Source of the DNA: JANLQX01 sp031423635
Lineage (GTDB): Bacteria; Actinomycetota; Acidimicrobiia; Acidimicrobiales; JANYDT01
Direction of reading: 5' to 3'
Length of the DNA: 40,589 nucleotides
Assembly (NCBI GenBank): GCA_031423635.1
Contig: JANPFX010000052.1
Coordinates: forward strand, 1-40,589
The notes beneath the pieces are model-generated. The model was not told where the DNA came from. It saw only the letters and a list, made by a program, of their open reading frames with translations, and did no database searches. Numbering within the stretch: position 1 is the stretch's first letter; the number at the start of each line of letters is the position of its first letter. Shown here piece by piece: positions 1-6,565 of this stretch. Made by a program: the position numbers and the translations under genes.

Positions 1-799
1 GGCAGTCGTCGCAGCCGTAGATCCGGTCGCCGAGCGCGCCGAGAAACTCCTCGGGGAACGGACCGGGACGTTGCGCCAACCACGCCAGGCAGCGCCGGGC
101 GTCGACCACCCCCGGCGCCACGATCGCCCCCGTCGGGCACCCGTCGAGGCAGCGCGTGCACGACGCACATCCGTCAGCGACGACGTTGTCGGCGACGGGC
201 AACGCCGCATCGGTGAGGACCGAGCCGAGCACGAACCACGATCCCCGCCCGGGGATGAGCAGGTTGGCGTTCTTGCCGAACCAGCCGATGCCGGCCCGAT
301 GGGCAGCGGCTCGGTCGACCAGCGTGTTGTCGTCGGCCAGGATGCGGGTGCGGTAACCCTCGGCGCGCAGCACATCGGCGATCTGGGCGAGGCCGACGCG
401 AAGGGGCGCGTAGTGATCCGTCCACGAGTAGCGGGCGATGCGACCGGACGGCTCGGGACCAGAATCCTCGTCGGCCCGCCGATAGAAGCGGGCACCGACG
501 ATCAGCGTGGCGGCTCCGGGCAGGGCCGCTCCCGGATCGGTTGAGCGGTCGGGGTTCTTGTAGGTGAACGCCATACCTCCGTGGAGGCCTTGGGCCTTGC
601 GCCGGTGGAGGGCCTCGCGTGCGTCGGTGAAGACATCGGCCGTGGTGGCACCGATCGCATCGAGCCCGCCGGCGCGGCCCAGTGCGAAGAGGCGGTCACG
701 CAGACGACGAGCGTGCGCAGCCTCTCGCCGACCGCCGGCCCGAGGACCGTCGAACGGACGCGGGCCGACCGGCGAAGGCGTCGGCGGAGGACTGACCAC
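1..799 (-). CDS. queG: Epoxyqueuosine reductase QueG, C-terminus cut by window edge
   Basis: QueG reduces epoxyqueuosine in tRNA to queuosine, using a cobalamin and two 4Fe-4S clusters in the cytoplasm. The visible 266 residues read through without a stop. A family block (DDNTLVDRAAAHRAGIGWFG) is followed by GKNANLL and then a ferredoxin-type cysteine set (CASCTRCLDGCPTG). The second cysteine set begins at the window edge (YGCDDC). The reading frame has stops at 809-811 and 878-880, so the start must lie below 809. GTG at 797-799 is the first candidate, and a TAGGCT box sits exactly six bases before it, with no Shine-Dalgarno sequence. This suggests a leaderless mRNA separate from the upstream small gene. 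The family call is firm. The exact start is an inference from the promoter spacing. Confidence 0.9.
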   Translation of the reverse strand, partial: MVSPPPTPSPVGPRPFDGPRAGGRREAAHARRLRDRLFALGRAGGLDAIGATTADVFTDAREALHRRKAQGLHGGMAFTYKNPDRSTDPGAALPGAATLIVGARFYRRADEDSGPEPSGRIARYSWTDHYAPLRVGLAQIADVLRAEGYRTRILADDNTLVDRAAAHRAGIGWFGKNANLLIPGRGSWFVLGSVLTDAALPVADNVVADGCASCTRCLDGCPTGAIVAPGVVDARRCLAWLAQRPGPFPEEFLGALGDRIYGCDDC

Positions 800-805
800 C
801 GCAGA

Positions 806-811
806 AGCCTA
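806..811 (-). promoter_or_regulatory. Candidate -10 box of queG (leaderless type)
   Basis: The minus strand reads TAGGCT, then six bases (TCTGCG), then the GTG start of queG at 799. It matches the actinobacterial TAnnnT -10 element. I see no convincing -35 box and no ribosome binding site, which fits leaderless transcription. Confidence 0.55.
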
Positions 812-877
812 CGGAGGATCGCCACGAACCGACGCGCTCCCCTGTTCAACCGCGCCGACAACGGCGTAGTCAGCCGG

Positions 878-1204
878 TCAGCCGGCGGCCGTCGCCCGGA
901 CGTCGTGCTGCGATCCGGGCAGCAGCCCCACCTCCTGGAACATCGCCAGCGCGTCGGCCTCGGCGGCGGCGAAGGCCACCGTGGTGCCGCACACGAACGT
1001 GACGATGCAGTCGTCGCAGGCCGACGAGTGCTGCAGGCTGCAGTCGGCACAGGAGATGACGAGATCGGCACGGGGTTCGGCGCGCATCGCCGAGGGATGC
1101 CGGCGACGGGCGTCGTCACGGGCCGCTTTGGTGGCGTCGGAGGTGAACCGGTGCCGACGGCTCGACAGATTCACGGGAACGGGGAAGGTGAGTGAAGTAG
1201 CCAT
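878..1204 (-). CDS. Small cysteine-motif protein, unknown function
   Basis: The product has 108 residues and a central cysteine cluster C52-x2-C55-x7-C63-x2-C66-x5-C72 (CADCSLQHSSACDDCIVTFVC). This suggests a bound metal ion or disulfides. The first 50 residues are basic and hydrophilic, and the last 35 are Ala-rich and probably helical. I see no signal peptide or membrane segment. From memory, similar short proteins with an SACDDC motif occur widely in actinobacteria as conserved hypothetical proteins; I cannot confirm this here. It lies upstream of queG on the same strand, but queG appears to have its own promoter in the 78-base gap. The left end of the IS3 element is only 62 bases before its ATG, so its original promoter region may have been displaced. 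No function is assigned. Confidence 0.7.
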   Translation of the reverse strand: MATSLTFPVPVNLSSRRHRFTSDATKAARDDARRRHPSAMRAEPRADLVISCADCSLQHSSACDDCIVTFVCGTTVAFAAAEADALAMFQEVGLLPGSQHDVRATAAG

Positions 1205-1256
1205 GCGCTGCAGTGTGCCGGAGGGGGTGTGACAGCTTTCCCAGAGGCGGAACCTG

Positions 1257-2237
1257 TCAAGGTTCTTGAGACAGATCTTCTTGTGGTGGTTGTGGTGGGT
1301 TGATCCAGGCGGTTTCGGGGACGGTTGGTGCGGTGGGTGGGCGGCGGAATCGGTGGGGTTGGGTGTTGTAGGCGTGGTCGAGGACGGCTTGTCGGGCGGC
1401 GCGGATGTCGTGGTGGCGTTGGGAGTGGACGTCGGCGGGTGTGTGGTAGCCGATGCTGGAGTGGCGGTGGTGGTGGTTGTAGTGGGCGAAGAATTCGTCG
1501 GTGAAGGTGCGGGCGTGGGCGAGGCTGGTGAAGTGGTCGGGGAACCGTGGCGTGGTTTTCAGGGTTTTGAATTGTGCTTCGGAGTAGGGGTTGTCGTTGG
1601 AGACGTGTGGTCGTGAGTGGCTGCGGGTGACGCCGAGATCGGCGAGGAGTTGAGCGACGGTGCGTGAGGTCATGGATGTGCCGCGGTCGGCGTGAAGGGT
1701 GAGCTGGCCGGTGGGGACGTGTTGGGTGTGGATGCTGGCGGCGATGAGTTCTTCGGCAAGTCGTGCGCTTTCGCGTGGCGCGACGAGCCAGCCGACAGCG
1801 AAGCGGGACCAGACGTCGACGATGACGTAGAGGTGGAACCAGGTCCATTTTTGGGGGCCGGCGAGTTTGGTGATGTCCCAGGACCAGACTTGGTTTGGGC
1901 CGTCGGCCATCAGTTCGGGTTTGAGGTGGGCGGGGTGTCGGGCTTGTCGTCGTCGTTCGCGGATCTGGTCGCGGGAGCGCAGCGCTCGGTACATGGTCGA
2001 GATCGACGCGAGGTAGATGCCTTCGTCGAGGAGCGTGGCCCAGATCTGCGCGGGTGCTTGGTCGCAGAATCGTTCGGAGTTCAAGACCGCGACGATCTCG
2101 TTGGTCTGCTGGTCGTTGAGTGCTCGAGGGGAGCGTGGTCGTGGCCGTGGCGGGCCGAGTCTGGGTGGTGTGCGGCGGCGGCGGTAGTGCGAGGCGCGTG
2201 AGCGGCCAAGCGCGGTGCAGGCTTGTTGACGGCCCAC
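1257..2237 (-). CDS. IS3-family transposase OrfB (DDE integrase domain)
   Basis: This is the catalytic half of the transposase. It has an N-terminal basic HTH-like region (to about residue 95) and then an rve-type integrase core. The DDE triad is visible as D121 (WSWDITKL), D184 (HADRGTS) and E220 (NPYSEAQFKTLK), with the 35-residue spacing between the second Asp and the Glu that is typical of IS3. It lacks its own Shine-Dalgarno site at the GTG (2237). Its frame stays open upstream through the end of orfA, so it is most likely made as an OrfAB fusion by -1 frameshifting at 2333-2339. Its final codons, including the stop TGA at 1257-1259, lie beyond the left inverted repeat. Its last residues are therefore probably encoded by host flanking DNA. 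Confidence 0.93.
   Translation of the reverse strand: MGRQQACTALGRSRASHYRRRRTPPRLGPPRPRPRSPRALNDQQTNEIVAVLNSERFCDQAPAQIWATLLDEGIYLASISTMYRALRSRDQIRERRRQARHPAHLKPELMADGPNQVWSWDITKLAGPQKWTWFHLYVIVDVWSRFAVGWLVAPRESARLAEELIAASIHTQHVPTGQLTLHADRGTSMTSRTVAQLLADLGVTRSHSRPHVSNDNPYSEAQFKTLKTTPRFPDHFTSLAHARTFTDEFFAHYNHHHRHSSIGYHTPADVHSQRHHDIRAARQAVLDHAYNTQPHRFRRPPTAPTVPETAWINPPQPPQEDLSQEP
1267..1278. repeat. Left terminal inverted repeat of the IS3 element
   Basis: TGAGACAGATCT pairs with the right end at 2755-2766 at 10 of 12 positions. It overlaps the last codons of orfB. Confidence 0.65.
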
Positions 2238-2278
2238 AGTGAGGGCGAGTTCGTCGATCGCGGTGTCGATGATGTCGT

Positions 2279-2725
2279 CTACGAGGCGTCGTTGTCCGCG
2301 CTCTTGGAGAGCTGTTCCAAGAGCGCTTGTACTTTTCCCTGGACCTCGATGATCGCTTGTGCTTTGGCGAGTTTGACCTTCAAGCGTTCGTTTTCGGCTC
2401 GGAGCCGGGCGACCTCGTTGGCCGACGGTGCGCCACGGCCGCCTTCAGACGCACGGCCGTCGGTCACGACCAGAACGCCTTCGCGATGTTGTCGTCGCCA
2501 GTCGGTGATGAGCGATGAGTACAGGCCCTCACGGCGCAGGAGTGCGCCCTTCTCGCCGGCCTCGCTACAGCGGTCGTACTCGGCCAGGACCGACAGCTTG
2601 TAGTCCGCGCTGAACACTCGACGTTCCGGCCGTTCGGCCCGTGGGCTCTTCGGTGCCCGAAGCGACTTACGATCACGCTCCTCAGTCTGTCCCGTCCGTA
2701 CAGGACTCGACACCGCAGAACCCAT
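2279..2725 (-). CDS. IS3-family transposase OrfA (DNA-binding, leucine-zipper)
   Basis: The protein has 148 residues. An HTH resembling the IS3/IS911 OrfA type (RRVFSADYKLSVLAEYDRC) lies near residues 35-80. A heptad-rich segment (ARLRAENERLKVKLAKAQAI) follows near the C-terminus and would give the leucine zipper used for multimer formation. OrfA binds the IS ends and supplies the N-terminal part of the OrfAB transposase. The ATG at 2725 has a good GGAGGT site (2731-2736). The gene stops at 2279, inside the open frame of orfB, and carries the slippery heptamer GGGAAAA near its end. The first 30 residues are an unusual basic, Ser/Pro-rich extension. Confidence 0.9.
   Translation of the reverse strand: MGSAVSSPVRTGQTEERDRKSLRAPKSPRAERPERRVFSADYKLSVLAEYDRCSEAGEKGALLRREGLYSSLITDWRRQHREGVLVVTDGRASEGGRGAPSANEVARLRAENERLKVKLAKAQAIIEVQGKVQALLEQLSKSADNDAS
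2333..2339 (-). promoter_or_regulatory. -1 programmed frameshift site GGGAAAA
   Basis: In the orfA frame the minus strand reads CAG GGA AAA GTA, so the heptamer G GGA AAA fits the X XXY YYZ rule exactly. A one-base slip enters the orfB frame. That frame is open from here through the orfA stop and into the integrase domain. Confidence 0.8.
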
Positions 2726-2754
2726 CTCTTACCTCCATGCTCGGATCCGTCACC

Positions 2755-2766
2755 AAATTTGTCTCA
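2755..2766. repeat. Right terminal inverted repeat of the IS3 element
   Basis: Read on the minus strand it is TGAGACAAATTT, matching the left end TGAGACAGATCT at 10 of 12 positions. The orfA start lies about 30 bases inside. Confidence 0.65.
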
Positions 2767-3096
2767 CCGAGTATTGGCACGGAGGGCGCCCCCTTGGAAA
2801 ATCTCTCGAAATGAAGTGCGGATCGCGGGCTGGCCGCTCCGGGAGCGCATTGTTAACAGCTCGGCTCCGAGCTACTGGCTCCCTGGACTATTCGAGGGTC
2901 GTTCTGAAGTGTCCCGCAACGGCACCTCGGGGACAGGGGTGCGAGCCTGTTCCGAAACCCGGCCGGCGCCCAGAACCGCCAGAGTGCGGCGCGGACCGGT
3001 GGCCCATCAGTGCTCCTGAACGCCGGTTCTTCCACACCCCGAGACATCTCAAGGAGGTTGCCCCGCACTTCGTCGGGTCGCGCTCTGACGCTCCAA
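2767..3096. other. Gene-free stretch between IS3 element and vapC
   Basis: I see no convincing gene in these 330 bases; the frames present are short and have no family motifs or ribosome binding sites. The only structure noted is a short stem (TGTCCC at about 2909-2914 with GGGACA about 14 bases later). It may be debris from earlier insertions, but nothing proves that. Confidence 0.4.
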
Positions 3097-3495
3097 TCAA
3101 GAGGTCAGGTCGTTGATCGCCTGGATCTCGACGAAGGGCCGGCCCAAGGCTTGGGACAACGCTTTCAAATCCTTCTGATCGCTGGTCAAGACGACCTCGC
3201 CGCGTTCTCTTGCAACGATCACAACGCTCGCGTCAACGATGTCCGACGAAACAGCCCGAGCGAGCAGACTCCCAGATTCGCGCGCCTGCGCCTCCGTAAG
3301 CGGACGTACCTCGCACCCGGCCAGCAATCGTGACAGATGTGCCTGAGGTCCTCCCCGCCATGCCTGTGCGAGGACCGTCGACGGCACCGACGGGCTGTCT
3401 CCCCGTTCGAGGAGTCGCCGATGCACTGCCCACACGAGTCGATCGCTTCGCTCGGCCGCGATCAGCACTCCGATGTCGTACGTGTACCCGCTCAC
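3097..3495 (-). CDS. VapC-type PIN-domain ribonuclease toxin
   Basis: This 132-residue PIN-domain protein is the likely toxin of a type II toxin-antitoxin pair, cutting RNA with a metal held by acidic residues. Visible candidates are D7 (TYDIGVLIAAE), D85 and D88 (SSDIVDAS) and D106 (TSDQKDL). Where many PIN proteins have a second acidic residue, this one has Q44 (VLAQAWRGG). From memory this occurs in a common actinobacterial subfamily, so it need not mean loss of activity. The ATG overlaps the antitoxin stop by four bases (ATGA, 3492-3495), which gives translational coupling. It lies close to the IS3 element, which fits an accessory region. The target RNA cannot be told from sequence. Confidence 0.85.
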   Translation of the reverse strand: MSGYTYDIGVLIAAERSDRLVWAVHRRLLERGDSPSVPSTVLAQAWRGGPQAHLSRLLAGCEVRPLTEAQARESGSLLARAVSSDIVDASVVIVARERGEVVLTSDQKDLKALSQALGRPFVEIQAINDLTS

Positions 3496-3737
3496 GAGGC
3501 GCGCTTGCGCTGCTTCTTGGCCAAGAACCGGTCGGCTGCAGCGAGCTCGCCAGCCGTCAGTGCGCCATGCTCAGCCTCCCAAGCCCGGACGGCACGGAGG
3601 CCCTTTTCAATCCGAAGCGCCCGCTCGGCCGCTTGGTTCAGCCACGACGAGAGACTCACGCCGTGACGCGCAGCGGCCTCTGCTGCCGCCTGTGCCGTGC
3701 CTTCATCCAGTGCTATGGAGATCTTGCGAACTGACAT
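3492..3737 (-). CDS. Ribbon-helix-helix antitoxin (VapB-like)
   Basis: The product has 81 residues. The N-terminus (RKISIALDEGTAQAAAEAAA) followed by HGVSLSSWLNQAAERALR looks like a ribbon-helix-helix DNA-binding dimer. The C-terminal part (about residues 45-81) would wrap the PIN toxin. It is the first gene of the pair and overlaps vapC by four bases. A TACCGT box lies exactly six bases before its ATG with TGC just upstream (an extended -10), and there is no Shine-Dalgarno site. Its mRNA is therefore probably leaderless. Such antitoxins usually repress their own promoter; no clear palindrome stands out here. Confidence 0.85.
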   Translation of the reverse strand: MSVRKISIALDEGTAQAAAEAAARHGVSLSSWLNQAAERALRIEKGLRAVRAWEAEHGALTAGELAAADRFLAKKQRKRAS

Positions 3738-3743
3738 GGACGA

Positions 3744-3749
3744 ACGGTA
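3744..3749 (-). promoter_or_regulatory. Candidate extended -10 box of vapBC (leaderless type)
   Basis: The minus strand reads TGC TACCGT TCGTCC ATG, that is, an extended -10 box with six bases to the antitoxin start codon. No Shine-Dalgarno sequence is present. Confidence 0.55.
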
Positions 3750-3937
3750 GCACCCTGTTCCTACTCGTCGAAAGGGCGATCACGTATCCCACCAAGACGG
3801 CCGTCGCCGGGTTGCCCCGGATTTCCTGTCTCGGGGCGCGTATACCTACAAAGAATCGTTCTCATGACCCGCATTTCTGATTCGGCTCTCACTCGTCGTC
3901 CATTCGACGCCTGGAACTCGCTCCCGCCGAAGGCGAA

Positions 3938-4399
3938 TCAGTTCCCTTGGCCGCCGGTTTGGGTCTTCGCTTGCTGATCGGAGTGACGGCGATCTATCGA
4001 ACGGTCGAGAACAACCACGCCTGTCGCGGTTGCCGCTATGCGGTATGCGTCTTCGAGGATCTCGGCGATCTCGTCCCAATCAGCAGCGGCTTCACCTGAC
4101 GTGTCGAGGAAGACTCCGATCCAGTTCGAGAACGTCCCCCTCGCAGAGGTCGGCGGTTTGAAGAACCGTGTGGGCGCACCGGCGACGAGCGCTTCTTGAG
4201 TCCCCGGTGGGGCAGGGCACCAAAGCGAGACTCTGTCGTCGTTGTGGTGGTCGTGGAAATAGCAGAGCGGGCGCTTGTCGCGAACGAAGAAGCATGTCGC
4301 TCCGTGGCTAAGTCGTTCGGTGACCTCCGGAAACGCAAGCGCAATCTCGCGCACTCGACCTAGCTCGAGACTTGCCACGGTGACAACCTTCGCGCACAT
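3938..4399 (-). CDS. MmcQ/YjbR-family protein
   Basis: The protein has about 153 residues and matches the MmcQ/YjbR fold family of small single-domain proteins with a cyclophilin-like DNA-binding-type fold. Family features are FPEVTERLSHGATCFFV near residue 25, a core beta region (CYFHDHHNDDRVSLWCPAPP), FFKPP near residue 85, and a C-terminal helix (DWDEIAEILEDAYRIAA). The biochemical role of the family is poorly known. I chose the ATG at 4399; a TTG lies just before it and a GTG at 4378 would also keep the whole domain. The last 25 residues are hydrophilic and probably disordered. The gene stands alone, with gaps on both sides and no visible operon partner. Confidence 0.75.
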   Translation of the reverse strand: MCAKVVTVASLELGRVREIALAFPEVTERLSHGATCFFVRDKRPLCYFHDHHNDDRVSLWCPAPPGTQEALVAGAPTRFFKPPTSARGTFSNWIGVFLDTSGEAAADWDEIAEILEDAYRIAATATGVVVLDRSIDRRHSDQQAKTQTGGQGN

Positions 4400-4429
4400 C
4401 AACGAACCGGTCTCGGCAAGGTGGTTGTC

Positions 4430-4451
4430 GGGGTCCTCGACACAGGACCCC
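4430..4451. repeat. Perfect 8-bp hairpin upstream of the MmcQ/YjbR gene
   Basis: GGGGTCCT and AGGACCCC are separated by a six-base loop (CGACAC). No T-run follows on either strand, so a standard terminator is unlikely. A GC palindrome (CCGGCGGCCCGCCGG, 4473-4487) follows 21 bases later. The rest of 4400-4666 shows no recognisable gene. It could be an operator or an mRNA structure near the 5' end of the 3938-4399 gene. Confidence 0.5.
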
Positions 4452-4666
4452 GCCTATGACGTCCTGAGCAACCCGGCGGCCCGCCGGCTCGTCATCCTCC
4501 ACTCACCGTTCGGCCTCCACAACGGGGCGGCCCCACTGCACGCAGCGATCACCCGAGGCATCTCACTGGGCGCCATCGTCGCGGGACTCGAGCCGAGTTG
4601 CGGGCAACGCAGAGAGTCAGTACGGGAACGACGGAGCCGGCAGCGACGAACGGAGCGGCGAGCGGG

Positions 4667-5071
4667 TTACTCCCGCGCGAGCGACGTCGGGATGCCCGGG
4701 AGTTCCACCCACGGTTGCTTGTGTTCGCACCACGCTTCTACGTTGGGAGTGACGCCGGACTTGTCGTCGAGCGTCCCCGCCTTCACTGCGAGGATCCCGG
4801 CCGGACTGACCAACGCCGAATAGATCGGCGAGCCGCACTGTCCGCAGAACCGGCGATACACGTGCACGGCGTCGTTCTTCTCGCCGCGATCTTCGAAGGT
4901 GCTGAGGGTGCCGGACACGGCGATCTGACTCTCGTGCACGATGAGGTTGACCGAGAACGCGGAGCCACCCTGGCGTTGGCAGTGGTCACAGTGGCAGACC
5001 GCGGTGGCGATGAGGTCGCCAGTGATTTCGTAGGTGATCTGGCCGCAGAGGCATCGTCCGGTTTGCGTCAT
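4667..5071 (-). CDS. GFA/CENP-V family zinc-binding protein
   Basis: This 134-residue protein has the full cysteine pattern of the GFA (glutathione-dependent formaldehyde-activating enzyme-like) domain: C7-x-C9, C26-x-C28-x2-C31 and C76-x2-C79. The family binds two zinc ions. Only a few members have a tested role in adding glutathione to formaldehyde, so the substrate here is unknown. Actinobacteria often lack glutathione, which makes the literal GFA reaction doubtful. The start ATG has a TAGCTT box six bases upstream and no Shine-Dalgarno site, so the gene is probably transcribed alone as a leaderless mRNA. It follows the SnoaL gene on the same strand after 72 bases. Confidence 0.88.
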   Translation of the reverse strand: MTQTGRCLCGQITYEITGDLIATAVCHCDHCQRQGGSAFSVNLIVHESQIAVSGTLSTFEDRGEKNDAVHVYRRFCGQCGSPIYSALVSPAGILAVKAGTLDDKSGVTPNVEAWCEHKQPWVELPGIPTSLARE

Positions 5072-5077
5072 GGCGGG

Positions 5078-5083
5078 AAGCTA
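5078..5083 (-). promoter_or_regulatory. Candidate -10 box of the GFA-family gene (leaderless type)
   Basis: The minus strand reads TAGCTT CCCGCC ATG, giving six bases between box and start codon. No ribosome binding site is visible. Confidence 0.55.
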
Positions 5084-5143
5084 GCACCGGCCGCCCGGAT
5101 CACCAAGGCGTCCGCCGGCCGTTCTCCTCGCCGTTCGCTGCAG

Positions 5144-5716
5144 CTACCCACCCGCGGCTGGCCGGCCTTCCCGCCAGGCGCGGCTCGCCGCGACCGGCTG
5201 GGTGATGGCCCGAGGGTCCGACGTCGCCCAGCCCCAGCCCGAGATGATGTTCATCTCGGTGACGAGCCAGCGTCCCTCAATGTTACGCGCGCGTAGTTGA
5301 TACATGCCGCCCTGTATCCAGCCGAGGGTTCCGACCGACGTCATGAAGTAGGCCGAGAGCTCACCGCTCGAGGCGTCGTCAGACACCGCCACGCTGACGT
5401 TGGCGGAGTGGTGTCCGCCTTTGATCGAGGGCTCCTCGGCGCCGGCGTGACGTGAATAGAGCGGACGGATCTGCTCCGGACCATACAGGTGCAGGTCCTT
5501 GCCCGACCCGGGTGGGAAGTTGAGGACGTTCAGCGTCGCGTCAGGAGCGAAGCAGGCAACCACCTCGTCGGCCCGGTCGAGGTCGAGGGCATAGAGGTAG
5601 CGGTGGAAGAGCGCCTGCACGGCGTCCTTGGACGTCACGCGGGCCACGGAAGCCCGAAGCGCGTCGAGCTCGGTCCTCAGTGCGCGTAGTTCTTCGGATT
5701 CGCTCGTCATGTGCAT
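5144..5716 (-). CDS. SnoaL-like (NTF2-fold) protein
   Basis: The 190-residue product starts with a short helical segment (SESEELRALRTELDALRASV). A SnoaL-like domain of the NTF2 fold follows (ALFHRYLYALDLDRADEVVACFAPDA, then KGGHHSANVSV and GRWLVTEMNI). Members of this fold are cyclases, hydratases, isomerases or ring-hydroxylating partners; the pocket cannot be assigned from sequence. It is the last gene of an operon with an SDR and an LLM oxidoreductase, only 13 bases after the SDR stop. This points to a shared small-molecule pathway, perhaps breakdown of a cyclic or steroid-like compound (inference). ATG at 5716 or 5710 are both possible starts. Confidence 0.8.
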   Translation of the reverse strand: MHMTSESEELRALRTELDALRASVARVTSKDAVQALFHRYLYALDLDRADEVVACFAPDATLNVLNFPPGSGKDLHLYGPEQIRPLYSRHAGAEEPSIKGGHHSANVSVAVSDDASSGELSAYFMTSVGTLGWIQGGMYQLRARNIEGRWLVTEMNIISGWGWATSDPRAITQPVAASRAWREGRPAAGG

Positions 5717-5729
5717 CTCGCTTTCGTGA

Positions 5730-6560
5730 TCACTGCCCGCCGGAAACGACGATGTTCTGGCCCGTCACCCACGACCCGGCCGGCGACGACAGCCAGACGA
5801 CTGCAGCGGCGATGTCGCTCGGCGTGCCCAGGCGACGCAGCGGGATGCGCTGGGCGATCGACGGCAGCATCTCATCGGTGACGCCCCCGATCGTGCGCGT
5901 CGACTCGGTGGGCACATTCCCTGGTGAGACCACGTTCGCCCTGATGCCGCGCGGGCCGAGCTCGGTCGCGAGCGTGACGGCGAGATGGTTCATGGCCGCC
6001 TTCGCCGCGCCGTAGGCGGCGAAGTTGACGGCGGCGCGCAGGCCGGCGATGGAGGAGATGCCGATGATCGACGAACCCGGTGGCATCACGTCGATGCAGG
6101 CTCGGGCCGCCACGAAGTGCGGGCGCAGGTTCAGCGCCAGCTGCCCATCCCAGTGCCAGTCGGGGAAGTCGGAGAACGCGAAGTTGCCCGGATGGTCCGA
6201 GGTCCCGGCGTTGCTGACCCAGACGTCGAGGCGTCCCAGGTCACCAAGCGCAGCGTCGATGAGCCGCGGCACGGTGTCGTCGGCGGTGATGTCACCCACG
6301 ACCTTCACGGCACGGCGCCCTCGCCGCTCGATGTGCGAGACGACCTCGTCGAGTTCGTGCTCGCGACGGGCGGTGACGACGACGTCGGCACCGGCGTCGG
6401 CGAGCCCGAGGGCGATGCCCCGACCGATGCCGCGGCCGGCACCGGTCACCACGGCGACGGCGCCGTCGAGACGGAACTGCGTCATGAGGTCCGCGAGTGC
6501 CGGATCGGTCGGCGTCGTGGTGGAAAGGCCGGTCCGGCCCGTTGGGCTGAGAGAGGGCAC
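5730..6560 (-). CDS. Short-chain dehydrogenase/reductase (SDR)
   Basis: This is a classical SDR of 276 residues that would oxidise or reduce an alcohol/ketone pair with NAD(P). Visible motifs are the cofactor loop TGAGRGIG (39-46), NAG (117-119), the catalytic Ser170 in GISSIAG and the YxxxK motif Y183/K187 (AYGAAK). The end (WVTGQNIVVSGGQ) is also typical. The first 25 residues before the fold are extra. The GTG at 6560 has a GGGAA site that overlaps the stop of the gene before it, and an internal ATG at 6485 would also keep the whole fold. The preceding LLM gene ends only five bases before it, so the two are clearly cotranscribed. The substrate is unknown. Confidence 0.88.
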   Translation of the reverse strand: MPSLSPTGRTGLSTTTPTDPALADLMTQFRLDGAVAVVTGAGRGIGRGIALGLADAGADVVVTARREHELDEVVSHIERRGRRAVKVVGDITADDTVPRLIDAALGDLGRLDVWVSNAGTSDHPGNFAFSDFPDWHWDGQLALNLRPHFVAARACIDVMPPGSSIIGISSIAGLRAAVNFAAYGAAKAAMNHLAVTLATELGPRGIRANVVSPGNVPTESTRTIGGVTDEMLPSIAQRIPLRRLGTPSDIAAAVVWLSSPAGSWVTGQNIVVSGGQ

Positions 6561-6565
6561 GGGAG

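Larger units (their letters stand above)
1267..2766 (-). mobile_element. IS3-family insertion sequence, about 1500 bp
   Basis: The element holds orfA and orfB on the minus strand in the usual IS3 arrangement, with a -1 frameshift between them. The ends are defined by a short imperfect inverted repeat. The left end reads TGAGACAGATCT and the right end, on the other strand, TGAGACAAATTT, matching at 10 of 12 positions and ending in the usual TG...CA. I find no 3-4 base target duplication: the left flank ends GGTTCT and the right flank begins CCGAGT. Both orfs are open and the DDE triad is present, so the element could be active. The orfB stop codon lies 8-10 bases outside the left repeat, in flanking DNA, which is odd. 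The boundaries are an inference from the repeat alone. Confidence 0.85.

Noticed and set aside
2909..2934. Possible IS terminal repeat (TGTCCC ... GGGACA) before vapC
   Set aside because: The arms are only six bases, close together, and no transposase or second end is visible.
4446..4660. Possible gene fragment on the plus strand
   Set aside because: The frame is open but I recognise no family, and there is no start codon with a ribosome site or promoter.
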